Source of the DNA: Faecalicatena_A orotica
GTDB taxonomy: Bacteria; Bacillota; Clostridia; Lachnospirales; Lachnospiraceae
DNA: 64,000 bases
Assembly (NCBI RefSeq): GCF_040545875.1
Contig: NZ_JBEPMR010000008.1
Direction: 5' to 3' (one strand)
Under the pieces are notes generated by a model that made no database searches, was not told where the DNA came from, and worked only from the letters and a program-made list of their open reading frames with translations. This document shows positions 41,705 through 50,786 of the stretch, piece by piece; position 1 is the first letter of the stretch; each line of letters opens with the position of its first letter. A program made the position numbers and the translations under genes.

Positions 41705-43126
41705 CTATACCAGCTGTTCCTCCTTAAAGCCGAGTTCCAGAAGTAAAGCTCTGGTTCCCACAACGTTCTTTTTCATCAGCTCTGACAGATTTTCGGCAAA
41801 GCCATCGATATCCCGGCGGCAAAGCTTCTCTCGCAGACTCTCGGCATAGTCCTCGTAAAACCTGCCAGCATCCAGCTTTTGGGAAAACATATGAAGGGCG
41901 TGCCCCCATTGCAGGAGCAGGTAAAGCTGGCGGTATACCTCCCGGATAAAAGCTGAGGAGCTGTTCTCCCCAATGAATCGAAGGCAGGCTTTTGCGGCAA
42001 GGAACGGCGTTCCTTCCTCCGTAAGGCATTCAATTTCACGTTCAAGAGCCTGAAAGTCCTCATCGTCCAGCGAAGAGAGCGTATGTACCGCGACATTTTT
42101 GCAGGTCAGTGCGCTCATCTGCATCGCCTGCAGCAGCATGAGCAGGCATTTGCGGATTTGTAAATGCGAAAGGTCGGGCGGACCGGAAAGCCTTCCGGAT
42201 ATCACCCGTGTCCCGACCCCATTCTGCGTTTCGGTGACATGGATGTCGTTTAACAGCTCCAGTGTCCGCCGCATGGTAATCAGGGAAACATCATATTTCT
42301 GTGCCAGCGCCTGACAGGGGGGCAAAAGTTCCTCCTGTTTGTAAATCCGCGCATCTATTTTGCTCATCAGCTCGGCAGCCAGCGTATAGCACATTTGCGG
42401 GTGCTCTCTGTAGATCTGCCACTCAAATGGGATCTGTTTAACTGGCTCCGGTGTATCCAGCATGACACCCAGACTTTCAAAAAACATCTGCGTGACATTT
42501 TTGCTGAACGCCTGAGTCATCTCCAGCGCTTTTTCAATATTTCCTGCTTCAATCAGACTTAGCATCTGTTCGATATGCTCCGCCGCAGTATCTGAATCTT
42601 CAAAATTAGCGGGACGCTGAAGATAGGGGGGCTGAAGATACCGTACCATTTCCCAGTGTAGATTAAGCGCCAGGGAATTGTTCAGCGGGCGCATGGCCTC
42701 GGCGTAAAACATGTTGATCTGTTTCGCCGGGTGCCCCTTCCGCTTCTTCAGCTGCGACCGGATCTGTTTGATAGAATCCTCAGTCTGCCTTTGCAGATAG
42801 TAATGAACGATGGGTCTGAAAAGAATATCGGAGTTTCGGCACATGTCATTCATCCCCTCCCTGCGTGAGAGGAAAGTGTTCCGGTAGCGCTGCTCCTGCT
42901 GCTCGTCCGGCTGAAAGGTCACGATGCTGCGCTTGCGTTCAGTGGTTTCGATGTACCCTTCCTCTCGCATCCGGATCAACGCAGTACGCACGGTGAGAGC
43001 ACTGACCTGAAACTGCCGGCAGATATAGCTGATAGAAGGAAGCTGATCCCCAAGCAGATAATAACCGAATACGATCCGGGAAGTAAAATAATCATAGATA
43101 ATATCAGCCATGCTGTTGTTATGCAT
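41705..43126 (-). CDS. GntR-like regulator with two winged HTH domains
   Basis: A 473-residue cytoplasmic protein with two GntR-type winged helix-turn-helix domains: one at residues about 8-70 (LPSISYICRQFQVSALTVRTAL, then REEGYI), the other at about 245-310 (CQALAQKYDVSLITMRRTLE). Each is followed by about 150 helical residues that look like duplicated sensor domains. ATG at 43,126 follows GGAGGAGG. Two such modules in one chain suggest a gene-internal duplication. It is transcribed towards the surface protein promoter and may regulate it. A GC-rich hairpin near 41,624-41,645 may end its transcript. Confidence 0.82.
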   Translation of the reverse strand: MHNNSMADIIYDYFTSRIVFGYYLLGDQLPSISYICRQFQVSALTVRTALIRMREEGYIETTERKRSIVTFQPDEQQEQRYRNTFLSRREGMNDMCRNSDILFRPIVHYYLQRQTEDSIKQIRSQLKKRKGHPAKQINMFYAEAMRPLNNSLALNLHWEMVRYLQPPYLQRPANFEDSDTAAEHIEQMLSLIEAGNIEKALEMTQAFSKNVTQMFFESLGVMLDTPEPVKQIPFEWQIYREHPQMCYTLAAELMSKIDARIYKQEELLPPCQALAQKYDVSLITMRRTLELLNDIHVTETQNGVGTRVISGRLSGPPDLSHLQIRKCLLMLLQAMQMSALTCKNVAVHTLSSLDDEDFQALEREIECLTEEGTPFLAAKACLRFIGENSSSAFIREVYRQLYLLLQWGHALHMFSQKLDAGRFYEDYAESLREKLCRRDIDGFAENLSELMKKNVVGTRALLLELGFKEEQLV

Positions 43127-43465
43127 CGTTCCTCCTCCTTCTTTAAGAAATTCTTTATTTTCCGAGTTTACAAACCCAATCATGAAAGTGCTCCGTTCCC
43201 ATTATTGCCAAACGCTGGAATGTGGGAAAAGCGCTTTCTGCATCCACATTCTGGATAAATAAACCACCGTTAAATGTGATTTTCTGCTTTTATTGTCCCC
43301 ACTATATGCGTAATCACCTCTTCTTATTACCCAGCTATTTTGATAATTAAGTATATCACAGATGAACGTGGAAATCCATCATGGCAGGAAGCCAAAGGAT
43401 ATTGCATTTGTCAACTAAACAGGCTATAATAAACTGATAAATAAATGAGCAAGGTAGGCGGAGAA

Positions 43466-43672
43466 ATGGATTGGGTTCTGCTAGAGGTAGTTGTGGATAC
43501 GATAGACGTGCTGCAACGCTTTTCCAAGAAAAGCACCGTTTACCGAAAGTTCCAGCGAGAAGAAAAACAGAAAGCTGTCGCGGTATCCTATGAAAAGCTG
43601 CGGCATGCATACAGCACACTTGTCAGAAGCATTTGTTTCATAGAGGAGGCGCAGAAAAATGCCAGATCATAA
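43466..43672 (+). CDS. Small protein coupled to hybrid kinase
   Basis: A 68-residue soluble helical protein (start MDWVLLEVVVDTIDVLQRF) whose 3' end overlaps the hybrid kinase start by 14 bases. GGCGGAG lies just upstream of this ATG; an ATG 7 codons earlier (43,445) is the alternative. It has no recognised motif. The tight overlap suggests it works with the kinase, perhaps as a partner or inhibitor, which is inference. The 43,184-43,444 region upstream holds the divergent promoters. Confidence 0.6.
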   Translation: MDWVLLEVVVDTIDVLQRFSKKSTVYRKFQREEKQKAVAVSYEKLRHAYSTLVRSICFIEEAQKNARS

Positions 43673-46600
43673 GGAAGAAAACACGCGACAGCGGGAAAAA
43701 CAGGCAGCGGCCGATTATGAATACAGTACCCTGATGCGCCTGTTGAGCGTCAGCGTCAGCAAGCATCTATTGGATGAGCATTTCACACTCGTCTGGGCCA
43801 ATGGATTTTTTTATGACTTGATTGGCTACCCACAGGCGGAATTCCAAGGCCGGTTCCACAACCGCCCGGACGAATACTTCTACAATAACCCAGAGGGATT
43901 CCGGATCATGGCGGAATCCGTAAAAGAATCTCTGGCTAAAGGGGAAAACGGCAACTCCGTTTACCTGCCCCTTATCCATCCCAGCAGGGGGGCTTACTGG
44001 GTCAAGCTACAGGCAGCCTTTACAGACGAATATATTGATGGCTGCCGGATTGCCTACACTACCTTGACCGATGTGACTGAGATGATGCAGGCCAGACAGG
44101 AGTTTGAAAAGCTGACCCATGAACAGGATATGCTCATGAGCGCCTTAAACGTCAGTGTCAGCAAACACCTCATCGATGAACACTATACCTGTGTGCGGGC
44201 CAATGAGTATTATTACCGGCTCATCGGCTATTCTAAAGAAAAATACGAGACCCTGTTCCACAACCACCCCGACGAATACTATCGGAACAACCCGGAGGGA
44301 TGGGAGATGCTGACACAGAAAGTAAACGAGGTTCTGGCGCAAGGCGGCAGTCAATATGAGCTGATTGTCCCGATGAAATACGAGGACGGTTCCAGCTACT
44401 GGGTCAAGCTGTTCACCTATTTCACGGAGGAATATATCGACGGAATCCAAACCGCCTATACCGTCATGACCGACGTAACGGAGCTGGTCCAGACGAAAAA
44501 CGAGCAGGACATGCTGATGCAGGCCATGAAGGTCAGTGTCAGCCGCCATCTGGTGGACGAGCATTTCACGGTGGTCGGGGCCAATGATTTTTATTATGAG
44601 CTGATCGGGTACTCTAAGGAGGAATACGAGGCAGCCTTCCACAACCACTGTGACGAATATTTTAAGACCAACAAAGGCGGCTGGGAAAAAATCCACGGCA
44701 AGATTGAGGAAATGTATGCGGCAGGAAAAACCAGCTATGAGCTCTTTGTGCCGCTGAAACTTCCTGACGGGTCCACCAACTGGGTGAAAATGACAGGTTT
44801 TTTCACGGACGAGTATCAGGACGGCAGACAGCTGGCCTACACCACTATGGTCGACGTCACCGAGCTGATGCAGATCCAGCAGGAGAAAGCCGTTGCATAT
44901 AATAACATCCCAGGTTTTATCGTCAAACACCGTATCCTAAGGGACAAAATCGTCATGATCGATGCCAGCGACGGCATTACGGATATTTTCGATGTGGATA
45001 CAGAGCAGCTGGAGTCCTTCGACGTCTATGCTGCCCTGGAGACGGAAAGCAGGGCCATGATCGAAGCAAACCATCTGCATTTCCGGCAGGGCGAGCCCTT
45101 TGATGGTACACTGCGCATGAAGGACCGGGATGGCCGGGAGCGGTGGTTCCAGATCCGCAGTACCTGTACTGATTCTATTGCTGACGACCCGGTCTACCTG
45201 ACGGTCTTTATCGACGTCACCGATATCACAGAGCTGCGGGAAATGCAAAAGCAGCTGACTGAGCAGAAGTCTGCCCTGCAGGAGGCACTTACAGCGGCGG
45301 AGCATGCAAATCGGGCCAAGTCAGATTTTCTGTCCCGGATGAGCCACGATATCCGCACGCCGATGAACGCGGTTTTGGGCATGACCAAGATTGGTAAAAA
45401 GTATGTAAACGATCCGGAACGGGTGATGGACTATTTTCAGAAAATCGACGTTTCCTCTAAGCTCCTGATCGACCTGATCAACGAAGTGCTGGATATGTCC
45501 AAAGTCGAAAGCGGCCGGATCCTGCTGGCAGAGGAGGAAGTGAACCTGGCGGAGTTGGTGCAGGGCATCGTCACTATGGTGCAGCCGCTGCTCCATGACA
45601 AAAGTCTCCTGTTTAAACCCTATATCAGCGGAATCACCCATGAAATGGTGATCAGCGACGTACAGCGCCTGCAACAGCTGATTATGAATCTGCTGTCAAA
45701 CGCGGTAAAATACACGCCTGAAGGCGGGACTGTTACGCTGGAAATCAGGGAAACCCCAGCCGCTGGGTCAGATATGGCGCATTATGAGTTTATCGTTTCG
45801 GATACCGGTATCGGAATGAAGCCTGAATTCTTAGGCCGCGTGTTCGAACCCTTTGAACGGGCGGAGGATGTAAAAATCCAGGCGGTCCAAGGTACTGGTC
45901 TTGGACTCTCCATCTGTAAAAAAATCGCAGAGCAGATGGGCGGCACAATCGAGGTGGAAAGTACCTACGGGAAAGGCAGCCGGTTTACCGTATCAGTTTA
46001 TCTCAAAGTGATGGAGGAAAAAATCGATTACAGCGCGCTGGCCGGTTTGTCGGTTCTGGTAGTGGACGACGATCACATTGTCTGTGAAAATACCTGCAAA
46101 CGTCTGGAAGAACTGGAAATTACAGCGGAAGGAGTCGGCGACGGTCAGACCGCCCTCGCTAAATTGGAAGAAGCCCACGCCGCTTCCCAAGACCATTTCG
46201 CGGTCATCCTCGACTACCGAATGCCGGGTCTGGATGGTGTGGAAACCACCCGGCTGATTCGTAAGAAATTAGGAAAAGACCTGCCTATCATCATGCTTTC
46301 GGCCTATGATATGTCGGAGCAGATGGACGCCGCCAGACAGGCGGGTGCCAATGGTTTTATTACAAAACCCCTGTTTCGCTCCCAGCTCGTGTATAAGCTG
46401 AAGCAGTACGTAAACGGTGCGACCGCCGAAGAAAAACCGGAGGCGGGACCGCTGATCGGGGGCTCTTATGAGGGCAGACGGCTCCTTCTGGTAGAGGACA
46501 ATACAATGAACCGGGAAATCGCCGTGGAGATTCTATCGGATACCGGTGTGTCGATCGACACGGCCGAAAACGGCCAAATCGCTGTGGATATGGTGAAAGA

Positions 46601-46847
46601 CGCACCTGATGGAACCTACAGCCTGATTTTTATGGACATGCAGATGCCGGTTATGGACGGGTGCACAGCGGCCAAACAAATACGCTCTCTTCCACGAGAG
46701 GATGCAAAAACGCTCCCTATCATCGCCATGACGGCCAACGCTTTTGCGGATGACAGGCAGAAGACAAAGGATGCGGGCATGAACGGGCATCTGGCAAAGC
46801 CCATTGATATTGAGCAGCTGCAACGGGTACTGGAAAAGTGGCTGTAA
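43659..46847 (+). CDS. Hybrid sensor histidine kinase with three near-repeat PAS domains
   Basis: A 1,062-residue soluble protein. Three tandem PAS repeats of about 120 residues each start VSVSKHLLDEHFTLVWAN, VSVSKHLIDEHYTCVRAN and VSVSRHLVDEHFTVVGAN and carry the block FHN-x-xDEY. A fourth PAS-like domain follows (about 415-530). A HisKA domain (FLSRMSHDIRTPMN near 565), a HATPase (SDTGIGM, GTGLGLSICKK) and two receivers (ILDYRMPGLDG near 852; FMDMQMPVMDG near 993) complete the chain. There is no membrane segment and no HPt domain. GGAGG lies before the ATG. The output partner is not evident; the double receiver suggests a phosphorelay. Confidence 0.92.
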   Translation: MPDHKEENTRQREKQAAADYEYSTLMRLLSVSVSKHLLDEHFTLVWANGFFYDLIGYPQAEFQGRFHNRPDEYFYNNPEGFRIMAESVKESLAKGENGNSVYLPLIHPSRGAYWVKLQAAFTDEYIDGCRIAYTTLTDVTEMMQARQEFEKLTHEQDMLMSALNVSVSKHLIDEHYTCVRANEYYYRLIGYSKEKYETLFHNHPDEYYRNNPEGWEMLTQKVNEVLAQGGSQYELIVPMKYEDGSSYWVKLFTYFTEEYIDGIQTAYTVMTDVTELVQTKNEQDMLMQAMKVSVSRHLVDEHFTVVGANDFYYELIGYSKEEYEAAFHNHCDEYFKTNKGGWEKIHGKIEEMYAAGKTSYELFVPLKLPDGSTNWVKMTGFFTDEYQDGRQLAYTTMVDVTELMQIQQEKAVAYNNIPGFIVKHRILRDKIVMIDASDGITDIFDVDTEQLESFDVYAALETESRAMIEANHLHFRQGEPFDGTLRMKDRDGRERWFQIRSTCTDSIADDPVYLTVFIDVTDITELREMQKQLTEQKSALQEALTAAEHANRAKSDFLSRMSHDIRTPMNAVLGMTKIGKKYVNDPERVMDYFQKIDVSSKLLIDLINEVLDMSKVESGRILLAEEEVNLAELVQGIVTMVQPLLHDKSLLFKPYISGITHEMVISDVQRLQQLIMNLLSNAVKYTPEGGTVTLEIRETPAAGSDMAHYEFIVSDTGIGMKPEFLGRVFEPFERAEDVKIQAVQGTGLGLSICKKIAEQMGGTIEVESTYGKGSRFTVSVYLKVMEEKIDYSALAGLSVLVVDDDHIVCENTCKRLEELEITAEGVGDGQTALAKLEEAHAASQDHFAVILDYRMPGLDGVETTRLIRKKLGKDLPIIMLSAYDMSEQMDAARQAGANGFITKPLFRSQLVYKLKQYVNGATAEEKPEAGPLIGGSYEGRRLLLVEDNTMNREIAVEILSDTGVSIDTAENGQIAVDMVKDAPDGTYSLIFMDMQMPVMDGCTAAKQIRSLPREDAKTLPIIAMTANAFADDRQKTKDAGMNGHLAKPIDIEQLQRVLEKWL

Positions 46848-46904
46848 GTATCGTGAAAATCAACTATCCGGTGTAGCCCCGTGATAATGACATATTTCGT
46901 AAAC

Positions 46905-47075
46905 TGTAGACTCGGATTGCTGATCAGTGCCCGCGTCATGCTTACCCGCTGGCGCATCCCCTTAGAATATCCCCTTTCCCTAAATACAGCTCTTTATGAG
47001 TCATATACTCATAGAATGCTTCTGCACGCTCGATTGGAATACTGCACTCTCCTTGCCTGCTTTCATCTGACAGAT
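46905..47075 (-). pseudogene. ABC transporter ATPase remnant
   Basis: Minus-strand codons read YSKGMRQRVSMTRALISNP, an ABC signature region very close to that of the ATPase at 58,374-59,222 (YSKGMRQRASMARALISNP). Upstream parts (AEAFYEYMTHKELYLGKG) look like another piece. No Walker A or B is nearby. It is a small remnant between the kinase and proC. Confidence 0.5.
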
Positions 47076-47088
47076 AACTTCCAAGCTA

Positions 47089-47871
47089 TCAGATGCACTT
47101 TGTACAGACTTCCATTCCTTCCATTACGGCATTCCTAAATCCGAACTGTTCTAATTTTTTCACCAGTTCAATTGTTATTCCCCCAGGTGTACATACCATA
47201 TCTTTCAATTCACCCGGATGTTTCCCTGTTTCAAGTACCATCCGGGCACTTCCCAGTACAGTCTGCGCACACAATCTGTATGCCTGTTCTCTGGAAAATC
47301 CTTCTCTGACTGCACCATCTGCCATTGCCTCAATAAACATAAATGCCATTGCCGGTGAACTTCCCGATACAGGAATTGTGGCATCCATCAAACATTCAGG
47401 AATTTTCTCAGCAGTTCCAAAACCTCCGATCAATTCACATATGTACTTTGCTTCTTCTTCCGTGACCTGCTCATTTGGTGTAACCGCAGTAACTCCTGCT
47501 CCCACCATTGCCGGAGTATTTGGCATCGTACGCACTGCTTTTATTTTTCTTCCGAAGAAATTCTCTATGTCAGCAAATGTAATTCCAGGTGCCATTGTCC
47601 AAAATATAGTATCCTCACTTACAACATCCTTAATTTCTTCAATTACACTCTTATAATATTCTGATTTTATGGCGATCACTACTACGTCTGCTTTTGCTGC
47701 CTCTTTATTATCCGTAGTCACATTAATTCCAAGGCTTTTTCTTGCTGCCTCAAGCCCCGGTACGTATAGATCAGCTGCAATAATATCTTCCGGACAAATC
47801 AGCCCTTTACCAATAATACCTCCCAGAATAGCTTTTGCCATGTTTCCGCATCCAATTGTCCCTAATTTCAT
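47089..47871 (-). CDS. proC: Pyrroline-5-carboxylate reductase
   Basis: A 260-residue enzyme making L-proline from pyrroline-5-carboxylate with NAD(P)H. It has a Rossmann start (LGTIGCGNMAKAILGGI), the VVIAIKSEYY strand, the RTMPNTPAMVGAGVTA motif near 110, GSSPAMAFMFIEAMADGAV near 160 and the C-terminal CTPGGITIE with a Lys-rich tail. ATG at 47,871 follows AAGGAG by 7 bases. It is a single gene, divergent from a flavodoxin-like gene. It appears intact. Confidence 0.95.
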   Translation of the reverse strand: MKLGTIGCGNMAKAILGGIIGKGLICPEDIIAADLYVPGLEAARKSLGINVTTDNKEAAKADVVVIAIKSEYYKSVIEEIKDVVSEDTIFWTMAPGITFADIENFFGRKIKAVRTMPNTPAMVGAGVTAVTPNEQVTEEEAKYICELIGGFGTAEKIPECLMDATIPVSGSSPAMAFMFIEAMADGAVREGFSREQAYRLCAQTVLGSARMVLETGKHPGELKDMVCTPGGITIELVKKLEQFGFRNAVMEGMEVCTKCI

Positions 47872-48040
47872 TTTTCCGCTCCTTTCAAATTTTGCCACCT
47901 GATTTTCTCCCACTTTATCATTAACCTTTTTCTTATGTCAATAATATTTGCATTAGATTTTCTTATGCTATATATGTCATTTTCTAATTTTACTTTTTGA
48001 CTGTTTACCGTTATGATAATTTTAAAAGGAGGTCTTAATC

Positions 48041-48580
48041 ATGAATATTCTAGTAATTAATGGAAGTCCACATACCAGGGGAACAACTGCATTGTTGCGC
48101 GACAAATTTACAGAAGGTGCTGCTTCTGTCGGTCATAACATCACTACTTTCCATGTCTGTAAAGAAGAGCTTCATCCTTGTACCGGCTGTAATCATTGCC
48201 GTACTACAGAAAATGGATGCATTTATAAAGATGGAATGGAAACACTAAACCCACTCCTGAAAAATGCCGATTGTGTCGTGTTCGTGACTCCCTTATACTA
48301 TTTTGGAATGAGTTCCCAAATGAAAATGGTCATTGACCGTTTCTATGCCAATAACACAGCCCTTCGCAGCCTGAAAAAGAAAGCGGTTCTTTTAGCTGCA
48401 TGCGGAGATACTGACAGTTGGACCTTAGATGCACTTTACCAACACTACCTAAATATCTGCCAGTACCTTCACTGGGAAGATCTTGGATCTATCCAGGCAA
48501 TAGGCATGTACACCAGGGAAGATATCGAAAACAGTGATTATCCCAAAGCTGCGAAGATATTAGGCCAGTCCCTCGTCTAG
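48041..48580 (+). CDS. Flavodoxin-like NAD(P)H oxidoreductase
   Basis: A 179-residue FMN-binding protein of the NADPH-dependent FMN reductase type. It has an N-terminal phosphate loop NGSPHTRGTTALL, a CTGCNHCRTTENGC cluster near residue 48 of the kind seen in iron-sulphur flavoproteins, and VTPLYYFGMSSQMKMVIDR near 85. AGGAGG lies 8 bases upstream. A strong terminator follows and a LysR gene comes next on the same strand. The reaction is probably reduction of quinones or disulphides by NAD(P)H. Confidence 0.9.
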   Translation: MNILVINGSPHTRGTTALLRDKFTEGAASVGHNITTFHVCKEELHPCTGCNHCRTTENGCIYKDGMETLNPLLKNADCVVFVTPLYYFGMSSQMKMVIDRFYANNTALRSLKKKAVLLAACGDTDSWTLDALYQHYLNICQYLHWEDLGSIQAIGMYTREDIENSDYPKAAKILGQSLV

Positions 48581-48600
48581 AATAATAAAAGATTTCCCTT

Positions 48601-48639
48601 ATGCAATATTCGTCTCAATTCGAATATTGCATATTTTTT
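48601..48639 (+). terminator. Terminator after flavodoxin-like gene
   Basis: A perfect 12-bp stem (ATGCAATATTCG at 48,601-48,612 and CGAATATTGCAT at 48,621-48,632) with an 8-base loop is followed by ATTTTTTG. Confidence 0.85.
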
Positions 48640-48695
48640 GTGCAGTGTTATAATAATTTGTAACCTGTATTTATGTTTATCAGAAAGGATTTATT

Positions 48696-49571
48696 ATGAA
48701 TCTTTCCAAATACGATATACTACTAAAAACAATTGAACTTGGCAGTTTCACCAAAGTAGCAGATCACATTGGATATACGCAGTCTGCCGTCAGCCAGGTA
48801 ATACACTCTCTGGAAAATGAACTGGGAACCGTTTTATTACTGCGCAGCCGCTCCGGGGTCTCTCTTACAACTGAGGGTGAAATTCTGCTTCCCTATATTC
48901 AGAATATAATCAACGACCATCACGCACTTGCTGAACAAATCAACCAGTTACACGGTCTTGTCCAGGGTACGATACGTATTGGATCATTTCATTCTATTGG
49001 ATGCTATATTCTTCCTCCTCTGATAAAAGGATTCCAAGAATTATACCCCAATATCACTTTTGAGATTTCAGAAGGAGATTTTACTGAAGTAGAAGAAGGT
49101 CTTTCTGCAGGACAATTTGATATTGGCCTTTTTGCAATTCAAAATATTACCAATTTTGAGACTATCACCTTAAAGAAAGACAAGTTATTTGTCATTCTTC
49201 CAGAAGATCATCCTTTGGCTGGTGAGCCGTTTTTCCCGATAGAATCCCTGAAAAACGAACCTTTTATTTATCTGGATGAAGGCAATGATAATGACAGCCA
49301 GATCATTTTCAAAGCAAACCATATATCACCAAATATCAAATATTCTTCGAAAGAAGATAATACAGTCCTTTCTATGGTTGAGAATGGTCTGGGTATTGCA
49401 ATCCTTCCGGAATTAGTGGTGTCTAGAACCAGTTTCCGGGTAATTCCCAAAAGGACTGCTCACCCCTACTACCGTACGCTTGGAATCGCTGTAAAGGATA
49501 GAAAACGTACTTCAATTGCTGTGAGGGAGTTTATTTCGTATACGCAAAAACAGTACGTTGCTCTCCCTTGA
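48696..49571 (+). CDS. LysR family transcriptional regulator
   Basis: A 291-residue regulator with the N-terminal winged helix-turn-helix SFTKVADHIGYTQSAVSQVIHSLE (residues about 17-40) and a periplasmic-binding-like effector domain from residue 90 on (IRIGSFHSIGCYILPPLIKGF). GAAAGGA lies upstream of the ATG. It sits between two groups of flavin-dependent redox genes and probably controls one of them. It looks intact. Confidence 0.92.
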   Translation: MNLSKYDILLKTIELGSFTKVADHIGYTQSAVSQVIHSLENELGTVLLLRSRSGVSLTTEGEILLPYIQNIINDHHALAEQINQLHGLVQGTIRIGSFHSIGCYILPPLIKGFQELYPNITFEISEGDFTEVEEGLSAGQFDIGLFAIQNITNFETITLKKDKLFVILPEDHPLAGEPFFPIESLKNEPFIYLDEGNDNDSQIIFKANHISPNIKYSSKEDNTVLSMVENGLGIAILPELVVSRTSFRVIPKRTAHPYYRTLGIAVKDRKRTSIAVREFISYTQKQYVALP

Positions 49572-49705
49572 TTTTTATGTTCTTTGTTTTTCGTTTAAAT
49601 ATTCTTTTAAGTTGTGTATTTCACCTGACTCATCTAGTTTTTCCATTAAATTATTGTTTTTCATACGTTTTACAAACGGTATGAACAAACGATTAATATA
49701 CTTTT

Positions 49706-50041
49706 TTAAACTTCCCGTTCAGCTCCCCAAACTTCTTTCGCCATGTTAAATACAGCCCAGCCTTTCGGCCATCCTACATAAAACGCACAGTGTGTAATGA
49801 CTGCCGCGATTTCTTTTTGTGTTACACCCGCAGTCTTTGCATTTGAAAGATGGTATTTTAAAGAAGAATCTGTAATCCCAGATGACATAAGTGCTACTAC
49901 TGTAATGATGCATCTTGTCTTATGGTCAATATCCTGATTATTCCAGTTTTCTCCAAAGAGAACATCGTCATTGAAATGTGCGAACTCCGGTGCAAATTCA
50001 CCAAGAGCGTTTCTGCCTGCTGTTTGTACAATTTTTTCCAT
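49706..50041 (-). CDS. Carboxymuconolactone decarboxylase family protein
   Basis: A 111-residue all-helical protein of the CMD/AhpD-like family. It has the DHKTRCIITVVALMSSG block near 40, a HLSNAKTAGVTQKEIAAVITHCAFYVGWP block with Glu, Cys and His near 64-90, and a final helix. Many such genes encode gamma-carboxymuconolactone decarboxylase-like or peroxidase-related proteins; only one Cys is in the active region, so an AhpD CxxC function is unlikely. It lies 22 bases downstream of a flavodoxin gene on the same strand, as one operon. Confidence 0.9.
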   Translation of the reverse strand: MEKIVQTAGRNALGEFAPEFAHFNDDVLFGENWNNQDIDHKTRCIITVVALMSSGITDSSLKYHLSNAKTAGVTQKEIAAVITHCAFYVGWPKGWAVFNMAKEVWGAEREV

Positions 50042-50063
50042 CTAAGCTGCCTGCCTTTCCGAA

Positions 50064-50597
50064 TTATAAAGCCTTATACTGTTCATCATTTACTGGTTCA
50101 CACCATTTTTTGATATCTTTTTCCGCCCTGTTTACGGCACCACCACGTACAGCCAGCCCTGCTTCCACTTTTGCACCGGGGCACAACTTCTTGATATCTT
50201 TTACACTGCTGCCCATTCCGCTCCCTTCGTGGGTACAGAGAGGCTTTATTATTTTCCCGTTGAAATCAAAATGCTCCAGAAACGAAAATACTGCCATCGG
50301 CATTGTATTCCAATAATTGGGGAAACATAGGTAAATCGTTTCGTACTTCTCAAGGCTGTCCGGATAGCCTTTCAGTTCCGGGCGGGCATTCCGCCTCTGA
50401 TCCGCCTGTGCCTCGGCAATACATTCGTTATAATTCTTTGAATATGCCTGCTGTGGTTCAATCTTGAACACGTCCGCACCGGTAATCTCCTGAATCATGC
50501 CGGCTGCCACTTCTGTATTACCAATCTCAAGGATCTTAATCTCCCCGTTCACGTAGTTTTCGTCTTTTCTTGAAAAAAATGCAATTAATTCTGACAT
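50064..50597 (-). CDS. Flavodoxin
   Basis: A 177-residue flavodoxin-fold protein of the type fused or linked to CMD genes in Clostridia. It begins MSELIAFFSRKDENY, with the FMN phosphate loop partly degenerate, and has LCFPNYWNTMPMAVFSFLE near 93 and CTHEGSGMGSSVKDIKKLCPG near 122. ATG at 50,597 follows GGAGGG by 7 bases. It probably shuttles electrons or reduces an acceptor for the downstream CMD-like protein. Confidence 0.9.
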   Translation of the reverse strand: MSELIAFFSRKDENYVNGEIKILEIGNTEVAAGMIQEITGADVFKIEPQQAYSKNYNECIAEAQADQRRNARPELKGYPDSLEKYETIYLCFPNYWNTMPMAVFSFLEHFDFNGKIIKPLCTHEGSGMGSSVKDIKKLCPGAKVEAGLAVRGGAVNRAEKDIKKWCEPVNDEQYKAL

Positions 50598-50714
50598 ATA
50601 GCTTCCCTCCAATCTTTCTTAATTAATATTGTATCCCCTGGTTTCTTACTTTTGAATCTCCAAAATGTCACTGGTGTATAAACTTATAGTTAATATAAAC
50701 ATCCTCCAGCCGTC

Positions 50715-50764
50715 AAAATAAAAATGACCGGCAGGCCCCTTATTATTACAGGAATCTGCCGGTC
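50715..50764 (-). terminator. Terminator of PTS-antiterminator operon
   Basis: The stem GACCGGCAG/CTGCCGGTC (50,726-50,734 and 50,756-50,764) with a 21-base loop is followed on the minus strand by ATTTTTATTTT. It lies 23 bases beyond the antiterminator stop. Confidence 0.8.
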
Positions 50765-50786
50765 AAAACTATTTGAATAAATTTAT

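Noticed and set aside
44145..44930. 261-codon minus-strand frame inside the hybrid kinase
   Set aside because: It is antisense to the duplicated PAS domains and its repetition merely mirrors them.
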